A stretch of 64,000 nucleotides of DNA, taken from Gordonia sp. KTR9 (GTDB lineage Bacteria; Actinomycetota; Actinomycetes; Mycobacteriales; Mycobacteriaceae). A program made the position numbers and the translations under genes. The stretch covers positions 62,001-126,000 of the forward strand of contig NC_018580.1 of the NCBI RefSeq assembly GCF_000143885.2. Direction: 5' to 3'. The notes beneath the pieces are model-generated. The model had not been told where the DNA came from. It saw nothing but the letters and a program-made list of their open reading frames with translations, and did not search any database. Shown here one piece after another: positions 56,601-62,667 of this stretch; the first letter of the stretch is position 1, and every line of letters starts with the position of its first letter.

Positions 56601-56836
56601 CACTCCGAAGTCTGGCGGCCATCTTGTGGGCCGAATCGGCTGACATGCCGGACGACTTGGGGCGTGTACTGAGCCAAGATCGTGATGTTCGTGTCCGACG
56701 TGCGCTGGCACGTGCGTTGGCTGCGGCAGAACATCGGCAGGCCTCAAGCGCCCGAGGCATTCTTCTACGCGACCCGCGGTGGTCCGTCCGCTCACTCGTG
56801 GATGCAACCGTACAGACAAGCGACAGTGAAGATTGA
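53672..56836 (+). CDS. Mrr-like nuclease with long helical-repeat C-terminus
   Basis: GTG at 53672 with GGGAG upstream gives 1054 residues; the frame is open to 53603 inside the ATPase gene. The N-terminal domain (about 50-200) matches Mrr-type PD-(D/E)XK nucleases: WEDFERLLLDLG, GLDVVG (D86), then EGIQSKRY (E97, Q100, K102). From about 230 on the chain is Ala/Leu/Arg-rich with repeating helical pairs, as in TPR or HEAT-like solenoids. It is the likely effector nuclease of the cargo system, with the solenoid as sensor or scaffold (inference). It ends 48 bases before the transposon's terminal repeat. Confidence 0.82.
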   Translation: MTDSEGDQEDMQVSNELLAIPVDDPIRQQASNVVEPPVDPQLELLPTNLMDWEDFERLLLDLGRHELGLRSLSYFGKRGQAQKGLDVVGTNAHGKCEGIQSKRYQKFTVAHLDSAVEKYTRSDVPFTLVRLVVGVSAKVDDRAVVERKAVLNEQHHPVDIDVWDQSRISEMLRDKPEIVIKYFGLRAAERFCIPHVLVPVEIPGADAVATADAVLLGPLVSTDAQRLVDRANDIANDDPGAALELYQEVQKRLAAAGFPGHAAEFDDTVVALSIRTDQAETAIRPLMDALWVAEGKGDSLGVDRVGRRLRDLADLPEFGPTRNKVPRTPRLGAAFEIADFVSDQMHTPIPTRIEIPAEAIALSELGDRARAIAFAAERALGNDDLTWLVEHQQQIESTAAEIDVSNIELAVRLRLAIADATGEWTDLVHTARTRMRRDLKALTLARFARHRLLQAAPAEADSEWRDAIGEACLAQRHADAADWLYSQRFVANRYRGFVEDTWHPLAQALSDLPSRPRIVTTATNARERAFAAMHYDEPRVAVINLRRLLLDGIRSASFHDEREARRLLGETYRSTDNLELAAYYTIGAGDPKAARAVAAAFGDVYHDVTEWMRSPLSWVAASALQFATEQADLIPDEDVDTVAELALSAINESAAGTRLDSPMLSPQIYLSAYGLLAELAERLAARHAQTLLEMLADAVVVKEHHYRRTDESHVEIAAGVARAHNGELRDTALEQLVGLYAREAHPFRASARNVLVDNLDQVRDRLQEMANNGRRDAGALLGYSDPEHVSAEAAKAAAEQLCTQTTNGPNRFGTGTRAVDDSLVAAVLPVEQRVVCIKVLLANASSPWEPSSNRDSYFIAASNLVDGLDQEHRAQFFSTTMNFVSSPPTSQADAFNASMSNPLGAMRVNDRSDSRPAAAFLAGRLAESAGEKRLVRDAALRLIGVGSDDDYRIATALQLVQSELGDSIGLLAQGSWTLRSLAAILWAESADMPDDLGRVLSQDRDVRVRRALARALAAAEHRQASSARGILLRDPRWSVRSLVDATVQTSDSED

Positions 56837-56884
56837 CAGTGCATGCCGACACTCGGTGAAGTTGTCGAAGTACCCCCCACGATT

Positions 56885-56911
56885 CTTGTCAATCTTCGCT
56901 GCATCTCGACA
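56885..56911 (-). repeat. Transposon terminal inverted repeat, cargo-side end
   Basis: Reads CTTGTCAATC...CATCTCGACA, the complement of the tnsA-side end with one mismatch. Inside it (56828-56884) are further GAAGATTGACA and TTGTCGAAG sequences that resemble end-binding sites. Confidence 0.92.
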
Positions 56912-56916
56912 CGATG
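56912..56916. repeat. Target-site duplication CGATG (right copy)
   Basis: Identical to 31541-31545. It is followed after two bases by a second, older transposon-like end. Confidence 0.92.
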
Positions 56917-56918
56917 AT

Positions 56919-56938
56919 TGTCGAGATGTCGGCGAAGA
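56919..56938 (+). repeat. End of an older, related Tn7-like element
   Basis: TGTCGAGATGTCGGCGAAGA shares the first ten bases with the intact element's end and then GCGAAGA after a one-base length difference. Its TGT starts two bases after the CGATG duplication and it points rightward, like the tnsA-side end of the intact element. A tnsB fragment follows within 40 bases. The partner end was not found by eye further right. Confidence 0.75.
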
Positions 56939-56957
56939 GATCTGAGAACCAAGCTTC

Positions 56958-57222
56958 GAAGAGTCCTCGCACGTCATTGGGTCAGAACTCGCCGAGGTTC
57001 AAGCTGCCGTCGATGGCGATGTAGCGGCCGATCAGACCTGCACTTTGCTCGTACTGGGATGGCTCGTCTGAGCAAACGCGTCTAGCCGTACTCGGCAAAC
57101 TTGAGACCGTGCAGGCTGTTGACCGGCTTCCGTGAGGGTGCGCCGAACTTGCGCGCGACGGTGAGCCACCGCGGTTCGGTGAAGGCTTCGGTGTCTCCGA
57201 GGCGGCACGCTACCGCGCTATA
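56958..57222 (+). pseudogene. Decayed tnsB fragment of the older element
   Basis: About 265 bases align by eye with 33640-33903 of the intact tnsB: both share ACTCGCCGAGGT, GTCGATGGCGATGTAGC, GTACTGGGATGG, TCGGTGAAGGCTTCGG and GTCTCCGAGGCGGC. The copy has diverged at many positions, has at least one single-base length change (near 57040-57055) and in-frame stops. Only this N-terminal part survives, directly inside the older element's end, so its tnsA and most of tnsB were deleted. Confidence 0.85.
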
Positions 57223-57223
57223 A

Positions 57224-57409
57224 GTGACCGATGCACAGCAGTCCTTCGATCCCGATGTTGCGATCGAGTCGGCACACCTGATCCGAACGGAAGAGGTGGC
57301 GGCGTCCTCGGAAGACGTTGACGCGCAGTGGCTGGCCCGTGCTGACAAGGTAGCGCTCACCCACCGGCGCTGCTATACACGCGGTAGTCGAAAGTGTAGG
57401 GGGCAATAA
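57224..57409 (+). CDS. Small hypothetical protein upstream of the membrane protein
   Basis: GTG at 57224 gives 61 residues (MTDAQQSFDPDVAIESAHLI...). Its TAA overlaps the ATG of the next gene (TAATG), the usual sign of coupled translation, which is the main support. No good Shine-Dalgarno is visible, and it starts right where the tnsB remnant ends, so it may be the tail of a truncated gene. No family recognised. Confidence 0.45.
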   Translation: MTDAQQSFDPDVAIESAHLIRTEEVAASSEDVDAQWLARADKVALTHRRCYTRGSRKCRGQ

Positions 57410-57879
57410 TGGCAGACCAGGATGTCGTACAAGAGATGGTTGAGGTCGACGTTGCCGACCTAGCCTCGGTCGAGGAACTCGCCGCAATCGAGGGTGTGAC
57501 GATTGAACGAGTAGTTACTCGAGGGCTTGATCCCATCACAGGCACAACCTTGCTTCTCATAGGGACGACAGCCGCAGTCGGCGCAGTGGTCTATATGCTA
57601 GAGCGCCGAAAAGGCGGCCAAGTAATTGATCTTCGCCCGGGCGTTACCGATCTTCTTTACCGGGATAAGTCGTTGATGTATGGATTGGTCGTGATAATCA
57701 CGGCAGATGGCAGCGTTTCGGTCGAAGTTAAGGAGCCAAAGGGGCTGCTGGGACAAGTGGTCAGCGAACTTATCTCAGCGACAGCAGAGATCGCGGGGGA
57801 CATCACAACAGAGGCCGTGGCCAAGAAGGTCAGCGAATCGCTCGGAAATGAGGTCAGCTTCAGAGTCGAGATGGGATAG
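57409..57879 (+). CDS. Small membrane protein, possibly partner of the metallopeptidase
   Basis: 156 residues from ATG 57409, preceded by AGGGGG. An acidic N-terminal domain (VEVDVADLASVEELAAIEGV) is followed by a hydrophobic helix (TGTTLLLIGTTAAVGAVVYML, about 45-65), then RRKGGQVIDLRPG and a strand-rich part (YGLVVIITADGSVSVEVKEP). The layout suggests a single-pass membrane protein with a C-terminal beta domain. Similar short proteins sit next to enzymatic effectors in actinobacterial conflict systems (recollection, unverified). It lies 49 bases before the peptidase gene. Confidence 0.65.
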   Translation: MADQDVVQEMVEVDVADLASVEELAAIEGVTIERVVTRGLDPITGTTLLLIGTTAAVGAVVYMLERRKGGQVIDLRPGVTDLLYRDKSLMYGLVVIITADGSVSVEVKEPKGLLGQVVSELISATAEIAGDITTEAVAKKVSESLGNEVSFRVEMG

Positions 57880-57928
57880 CGAGCCACGGAGCGTCACAGT
57901 ATATTGCAAAGTTGCCAGAAAGTAGAAG

Positions 57929-59416
57929 ATGGGCGAATCTGAGCGATCAAGAGTCCCCGGCAAGAATCTCTATGAGACAGTTCTTAGGATCGAGCTCACG
58001 CGTCAAGGTATACCGCGGTCTGTGTTTGCAGAACTTGACGATTCTTTCGGGTCCATCTTTGATTGGGGGATAATCGACGAGTCAAATATTCTGCGCGGCG
58101 ATTATCCCCCAACGCTAAGTATGACGACTCTGCTCAATTCCTGGATGCTTGAAATTTTGCAGGCGGCATGGGCACTGAAGGCGACGCATCCTGAGATCCC
58201 TATCGACCCAGAAGCCTGGATGTCGCGGGATCATTGTCAGATCTACTGCGGACTGTGGCCGGACAACACGGTCAACGCGAGATGTCAGAAGATCGGTGAC
58301 GTAGCTCTGGTATTGGTGAATACCGGCTTGCTCAGATTGCTTCATCGTGTTAGCCGGATCGTCTGTGGCACTCTGGGATTTATCGATGAAAGCCATGAAT
58401 ACCACCCACCGAGCCTGAGTGATCAGGATGCCCGAGATTACTACAGGAAGGCATTCACTGACAGTTTAGAACGAGGAAGTATCTCGGAACCAGCGTTTGA
58501 GCTTGCGCTCGAGAATGAACGAAGCGCGCTGAGATACTATTCATGGGGTTTACGGTTCGTTTTGGCGCACGAGTTGGCTCATATTCTGCTTGGCCACCTC
58601 ACATTTCAATTTGCTCACGAATTTGCGCCTGGTTATGAGGCACCCGCGGATCTGGCTTCCCGTCTCGATGAACACAATGCAGACGTCTACTCGAGCATCC
58701 TCCAGCATATTTGCTTTGAGCAGCCCGACGATCGATCGTTCTTTGGTCAAATCTTTTTCTTTGAGATCTCCGATGCTCTTTGGATGCAGTCGCGGGGCCT
58801 TGGTTTGATAGCTCTGAATGATGACCGGCGTGTTGCACAGCTGCTCGAGCGACGGAGGGAAAGCCACCCCCATCCTGCAATGAGACGCGCGCAGTGCATC
58901 GAGGCCACCGCAAGAATTGCAGGAATCGATGAATTCCCACACTCTGACGGATTGATAGAAACGTTCTCATTTCTCAGTGGCTACCAAGAGATAAATCGGG
59001 ACCCAGTCAGCGTTGCGACGATTGTAAAGCATGCCGGAGAAGGGGACGCAGAGACTTTTCTGCGGATATTCGTACCTGAGACGTTTCCAAATGGGTTGCG
59101 ACGCCTGTCGCGCAAATTTTGGAACGAGTTCTCGACAAGCTTTGAGGAAGCACGCGGCCTTTTGTCCTTGGCCGCAGTGAGCTACCTGTCGCACGAGCAG
59201 ACGCATCGTATGGCGATTTCGGAGCAGTCTCAATATGTGCTCACAAACGCATATTCCGCCTTTCAAAGAGGTCAGATGATCGAGGCAGATGAGGATAGAT
59301 ACCGGCGAGCAGCTGAATTCATGGTGACTGTTAGATCCGCAATCCCCGAGTTAGAGAGGGTACTTCTGTTTGGTTTGCAGGTTTCCGCCTCTTACCCGGA
59401 CGCACCTCAAGAATAA
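57929..59416 (+). CDS. HExxH metallopeptidase-like protein
   Basis: 495 residues; ATG at 57929 with AGAAAGTAGAAG upstream. LAHELAHILLGHL gives the zinc-binding HExxH (H214, E215, H218) and DEHNAD about 30 residues later supplies a likely third ligand (E248), a layout shared with gluzincin-type peptidases such as M48 and M78. The rest is helical without named domains or signal peptide, so it probably acts in the cytoplasm. By eye the codons are richer in A/T than most of the window, which hints at separate acquisition. Probably paired with the upstream membrane protein; may be cargo of the older Tn7-like element. Confidence 0.75.
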   Translation: MGESERSRVPGKNLYETVLRIELTRQGIPRSVFAELDDSFGSIFDWGIIDESNILRGDYPPTLSMTTLLNSWMLEILQAAWALKATHPEIPIDPEAWMSRDHCQIYCGLWPDNTVNARCQKIGDVALVLVNTGLLRLLHRVSRIVCGTLGFIDESHEYHPPSLSDQDARDYYRKAFTDSLERGSISEPAFELALENERSALRYYSWGLRFVLAHELAHILLGHLTFQFAHEFAPGYEAPADLASRLDEHNADVYSSILQHICFEQPDDRSFFGQIFFFEISDALWMQSRGLGLIALNDDRRVAQLLERRRESHPHPAMRRAQCIEATARIAGIDEFPHSDGLIETFSFLSGYQEINRDPVSVATIVKHAGEGDAETFLRIFVPETFPNGLRRLSRKFWNEFSTSFEEARGLLSLAAVSYLSHEQTHRMAISEQSQYVLTNAYSAFQRGQMIEADEDRYRRAAEFMVTVRSAIPELERVLLFGLQVSASYPDAPQE

Positions 59417-59560
59417 TTGCCGTCGGTGATAGCACGTGACGTACGTGAGCACGCGCAGAGCACATGAACTTCACCGGATAGTATGGGGCCTTTCGATCCC
59501 CGGGCGGCTGGCGATGGCAGCATGTGGGAAGCCACCCCGGAGGGGGTTCTGGTCAGCCCG

Positions 59561-60040
59561 TCACTCGGGGGGTGAGCTGGTCACGCGACTGATTTGTGCG
59601 TCGCGAGCCATCTCTTCGAGAGCTGTCGTGTGCAATTCGCCCAGGGCTCGAGCTTGAGCGGGCTCGTCAAGGGTGTTCGGCAGGTTCAACAGCGAGCGCA
59701 CGTCGTGCGGAGTGAAGCGTGCGACACCGTCGGCGTCGCAGTCTTTGTCGAAAAGTCCCAGTTCAGGAGTGAACCGAAACAGTCGTCCCATCCATTCGTA
59801 CTTGGGGTCCTCCCAGCATTCCCAGGAGGCCCCCGGCGCGCGTTCTTGCAGGCTCGTGGCGATGTCCTCTGCCGAACCGCAACGGACTTCCGGGCCGAGA
59901 TAGGTAGTACCAATCACCAGCACACCATCGGCGGCGTCTTCGCAGCCCAGGTCGTATGCGTCGATGATGTCAAGGATCTCGGAGACCTCGCTGGCAGGGC
60001 AGTGGGCAACACGTAGCTGAAAGCACGTTCGGTCGGCCAT
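59561..60040 (-). CDS. Hypothetical acidic protein
   Basis: Start set at 60040 (159 residues, MADRTCFQLRVAHCP) by GGAGAAGAA upstream; the open frame further back is Ser/Arg-rich and non-native. The product is acidic, with strand-helix alternation (EVSEILDIIDAYDLG, GVLVIGTTYLGPEV) and several Trp (WECWEDPKYEWMG). No signal peptide, membrane helix or recognised family. It is transcribed leftward alone, about 340 bases from the next - strand gene. Confidence 0.65.
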   Translation of the reverse strand: MADRTCFQLRVAHCPASEVSEILDIIDAYDLGCEDAADGVLVIGTTYLGPEVRCGSAEDIATSLQERAPGASWECWEDPKYEWMGRLFRFTPELGLFDKDCDADGVARFTPHDVRSLLNLPNTLDEPAQARALGELHTTALEEMARDAQISRVTSSPPE

Positions 60041-60333
60041 GGCGTTCTTCTCCTTCAGGTGGGTTCGGATGTCAGATCTGCTGACTACTAGGGCGTGGTC
60101 AGCGGTAGAGCGAGATGATCTAACCGATGCGCTGGTCACCGTGCGCTCGCTACGCGAGCGCGAGAAGTCTCGGAGCAGTGGGTGTGAGGTGGCCGAGAAC
60201 CGGCCCGATAGCGGCGCGGCCAATGATTCACCGAAGGCGCCCGAGGAAGGACGCGACAGAGCGTTCCAGATTGCTCGTGGGCGATCTCACCCTCCGAGCA
60301 TTAGTCGAGTTCGTCAACTGTTGAACAGACTAG
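60041..60333. other. Intergenic region without a visible gene
   Basis: About 290 bases upstream of the acidic-protein gene. It should contain that gene's promoter; nothing clearly matching a -35/-10 pair was found. The frames across it are open only because of high GC. Confidence 0.4.
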
Positions 60334-60367
60334 AAACGCCGCCCCGTAGGTGTACGGGGCGGCGTTT
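60334..60367. terminator. Terminator after the small exported protein gene
   Basis: A perfect 15-bp stem (60334-60348 with 60353-60367) has the loop GGTG, a GC-rich core and A/T ends (AAA...TTT), so it can act in both directions. It lies 12 bases downstream of the stop of the leftward gene 60380-60730. Confidence 0.88.
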
Positions 60368-60379
60368 CGGGTGAGAGGG

Positions 60380-60730
60380 TCAGCGGCGTGGAGTGAGGGT
60401 GCTGTGGCCGATGACGACAGGGCCGAAGAAGGTGCGGCCATTCAGGAAGTACCGCTGCCCCTGACCCGAGTCGATGTAGCCGCTGCGCGGCGTGTTGTGG
60501 ATTCTGTAGTGGATCGGGCCGGTCGGTCCGTAGACGGTCAGCACCTTGCCCCGAACGGTGGCCGGCGCGGACGACGGAATGCCGAACGACGTCGTCGTGA
60601 AGGTGTATTTGCCCGGGTTGACTGCAGCAGAAGCGACGGGAGCGGTGGCGCTCACTCCGACGGCGGCCGCGAACGTCGTGACGACGGCGGCTGCTCCCAC
60701 AGCGATACGGCGCTGGAGTTTGTTCTTCAT
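60380..60730 (-). CDS. Small exported protein
   Basis: 116 residues; GGGAGGA nine or so bases before the ATG. A classic signal peptide (MKNKLQRRIAVGAAAVVTTF region, ending VASAAV) should yield a mature product of about 80 residues that is rich in Gly, Thr, Pro and aromatic residues (GKYTFTTTSFGIP, GQRYFLNGRTFFGPVVIGH). No Cys and no recognised domain. It is a monocistronic gene between two strong terminators; a surface or secreted role is all that can be said. Confidence 0.75.
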   Translation of the reverse strand: MKNKLQRRIAVGAAAVVTTFAAAVGVSATAPVASAAVNPGKYTFTTTSFGIPSSAPATVRGKVLTVYGPTGPIHYRIHNTPRSGYIDSGQGQRYFLNGRTFFGPVVIGHSTLTPRR

Positions 60731-60867
60731 GACGTTGGTGTCCTCCCGACATCCCGCGTCGCCGAATGGCGACGACTTTTGTAACGAGATTATACGGAAG
60801 TTCTGGCATGTCGGAGCCGGGGAACGGCGCAGTTCAACGTCGGTACTGTTACGTGACGGCGAAAAGA

Positions 60868-60897
60868 CAAGAGCCGCGGCAATTGCCGCGGCTCTTG
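60868..60897 (-). terminator. Terminator after the toxin-like gene
   Basis: A 30-base perfect palindrome (CAAGAGCCGCGG centred on AATT) directly follows the stop of 60899-61402 on the - strand, with TTTTC after it in that direction. Confidence 0.85.
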
Positions 60898-60898
60898 G

Positions 60899-61402
60899 TC
60901 ACCCACCGAACTCGGGGGAGTCCTTCTTCGAGGGGCCGGAAGGTTGTCTGTCTGATAACGAGGCGACTTTCGCAGCAATTTCGGTGCGCTCCGACTCGAG
61001 GAGCTCCTCAAGACTGACGCCGGCAGGACGGCCAAGGCGCTGTCCAGCTAGGTGGTAGACCGAGCCGAGCTCCCGAGTGCCTAGCTGGATGACCTGTCGG
61101 ACAGGCCGACCGCAGGGTTCGCCCGCTGGCAACTCACGCCATACCAGCCGGTACTTGGGCCTGTCGTTGGGATCGGTCTGTATGTAGACCTTGTTGCAGT
61201 CGGACAAATCCGGGTAGGTGCTCATCTGATCGAGTCGGCGCTCGGGGATCGTGCCATCACGGATGGCCTCCAGAGCGTTCAACGTGACCATGAGTAGGCG
61301 ACGCGACTCGCCTGTCGGGTTGCGACCTGCGTCTGCCGCGAGACTCTGTAGGTCTCGTTCAAACTCCGGATGCAGAGACAGGTCGTACGGCGCACCCGCC
61401 AT
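60899..61402 (-). CDS. RelE/ParE-like toxin candidate
   Basis: 167 residues, starting two bases after the stop of the antitoxin-like gene (TGAGCATG), so the pair is co-translated. The first 110 residues have the RelE-superfamily feel: LHPEFERDLQSLA, an Arg-rich helix, then DRPKYRLVWRELP and VRQVIQLGTRELGSVYHLA. The C-terminal 50 residues are an extra charged extension. RelE/ParE toxins cut mRNA on the ribosome or poison gyrase; which one is not decidable here. The pair would stabilise the element. Confidence 0.65.
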   Translation of the reverse strand: MAGAPYDLSLHPEFERDLQSLAADAGRNPTGESRRLLMVTLNALEAIRDGTIPERRLDQMSTYPDLSDCNKVYIQTDPNDRPKYRLVWRELPAGEPCGRPVRQVIQLGTRELGSVYHLAGQRLGRPAGVSLEELLESERTEIAAKVASLSDRQPSGPSKKDSPEFGG

Positions 61403-61404
61403 GC

Positions 61405-61764
61405 TCAGTCCTTATCGGCGCTGGAGCGCCGGCTTGCCCACTGCTCACCGAGTGGGCCAAGAGACCTTGCGAAAGCGTCGAGATCGGTCTCCTCGATCTC
61501 TGTCGTATCGGCGTTGTGAAGCCGGTGGTGAAGCTCGGAGTAGAACGAGTCCTCCGCGTCCAGGGCCCGGCTGTCGTACTCACGCAGCCGAAGGAGATCG
61601 GCGATCGGGATCAAGGCTGCTACGGGTTGACCGGACGCACCGATGACCATCGGTTCGGGGAGACCTTCGGCGAAACGTGCAATCATTCGAAGGACCAGGC
61701 CGGGCGCTTGCTCCAGGGGAATGAGATTGAAGGAACCGTCGTTCTGGTTGTTGGTGTCGGGCAT
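61405..61764 (-). CDS. Phd/YefM-like antitoxin candidate
   Basis: Start at 61764 (119 residues, MPDTNNQNDGSF) with AAGGAAC upstream. The segment EPMVIGASGQPVAALIPIADLLRLRE matches the Phd/YefM core (EPVxITxxGxPVAVLI...), which binds DNA and represses the operon; the acidic C-terminal part (DAEDSFYSELHHRL...EIEETDLDAF) would wrap the toxin. Gene order antitoxin then toxin is usual. Confidence 0.7.
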   Translation of the reverse strand: MPDTNNQNDGSFNLIPLEQAPGLVLRMIARFAEGLPEPMVIGASGQPVAALIPIADLLRLREYDSRALDAEDSFYSELHHRLHNADTTEIEETDLDAFARSLGPLGEQWASRRSSADKD

Positions 61765-61841
61765 GGTGTTCCTTTCTGGATAGAGGAAGCCTGGGCGTTC
61801 CTCGAACGAGGCTTCTATGAATGCAGGCACTTCACTGCGGG

Positions 61842-62621
61842 TCATCTCACCGGCTCCGACGCCCTGAACATGGCGACCCGGTTTCTACGCTCGACCTCCA
61901 CGTTCTTGAAGTGTTCCCGAAGGTCTTGTCGCAGACCTTGTTCGGTGTCGCGCCTGTTGCCAAACACTCCAAGTGCATTACAGCCCCGCATGAGCGCACG
62001 GCCGAGATAGTTGTGTTGGGCCTCGCCCAGAACCGTTGCACCGAAGAGCGTCCCGCGGTCATCGGTCAGATGAGCCAGGTTCGCGATTGCTTCTCGCTTG
62101 CTGTCGCGATCGTCTGGCAAACAGTGCAGAACGTAGTTTGCCGCGACCGAACGGAACCGACGGTTTGGAAGCGACGTGCGTACGAGGATGTCGGCCACAT
62201 GAGAGGTTGGACTCGAGGAGCTCAACCTTTTGGCGACGTATTCGAGCGCGGAAGGATTCGGATCGATCAAGTTCAGATCAGTCCACGTGGTAGTCCGCTG
62301 CTCAGCGGCGAGAAAATACCCCGAGCCGACTCCGACTTCGACGTGGTTCGCACTGATGTTCTTCCGATACATCGCGCGCAGTTCGTCAGCGGTACAGCCC
62401 CACGCGTACGGAGACGTGAACCGCAAGACGAAATAGTCGTATAAGCGCAGGTTGATGCCGCGATATGCGGCTGCGCTACGGGGGAGAGATACAGGATCAG
62501 AAACCGGCACGACACTCTTTTCGGCAGCAGGAAACGATGAAGCAGGTACGAGCCCAAAAGGCTCTCTACTTCCTTCGCTCCCACCAAGCGGGGTCGTCAA
62601 CCGGGCGGAATCTACCAACAT
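61842..62621 (-). CDS. Class I SAM-dependent methyltransferase
   Basis: Up to 259 residues; the true start may be downstream of 62621, since the first 40 residues are variable. The Rossmann core is clear: HVEVGVGSGYFLA (motif I), LNLIDPNPSALEYV (acidic loop), FRSVAANYVLHCLP (motif IV) and RGTLFGATVLGEA. The sequence LRLYDYFVLRFTSPYAWGC before motif I is typical of small-molecule methylases of this group. The substrate is unknown; it may modify a metabolite or lipid. It lies upstream of the toxin-antitoxin pair on the same strand, with a 77-base gap. Confidence 0.82.
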   Translation of the reverse strand: MLVDSARLTTPLGGSEGSREPFGLVPASSFPAAEKSVVPVSDPVSLPRSAAAYRGINLRLYDYFVLRFTSPYAWGCTADELRAMYRKNISANHVEVGVGSGYFLAAEQRTTTWTDLNLIDPNPSALEYVAKRLSSSSPTSHVADILVRTSLPNRRFRSVAANYVLHCLPDDRDSKREAIANLAHLTDDRGTLFGATVLGEAQHNYLGRALMRGCNALGVFGNRRDTEQGLRQDLREHFKNVEVERRNRVAMFRASEPVR

Positions 62622-62667
62622 TCGTTGGTAGAGCGTGTGCGACCCTACCGGCGGTCGGCCGTGAGCG

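Larger units (their letters stand above)
31546..56911 (+). mobile_element. Tn7-like transposon, 25.4 kb, with anti-phage-type cargo
   Basis: The ends are 27-bp inverted repeats matching at 26 positions (31546-31572 and 56885-56911); they start TGTCGAGATG and end with its complement. Five-base CGATG duplications flank them. Inside are tnsA, tnsB (broken by an IS), tnsC and two tniQ genes in the standard order from the tnsA-side end, plus an EcsC-like gene and a five-gene helicase/nuclease/methylase/ATPase cargo. No Cas genes or CRISPR array are present, so it is not a CRISPR-associated transposon. The intact duplications suggest a fairly recent insertion; the broken tnsB suggests it cannot now move by itself. 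Confidence 0.93.

Noticed and set aside
41474..56836. A complete DISARM system
   Set aside because: Only a DrmD-like helicase and a methylase are shared. No DrmA, DrmB (DUF1998) or DrmC (PLD) gene is seen.
31546..56911. CRISPR-associated transposon
   Set aside because: TnsABC and TniQ are present, but no Cas12k or Cascade genes and no repeat-spacer array were found.
56893..56938. Long hairpin as a rho-independent terminator
   Set aside because: The two arms are the end of the intact transposon and the facing end of the older element. There is no T-run after it, so the symmetry is explained by the two ends.
59436..59657. Short + strand open frame between the peptidase gene and the acidic-protein gene
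   Set aside because: No ribosome site, Arg/Ala/Ser-rich composition and overlap with the better-supported - strand gene at 59561-60040.
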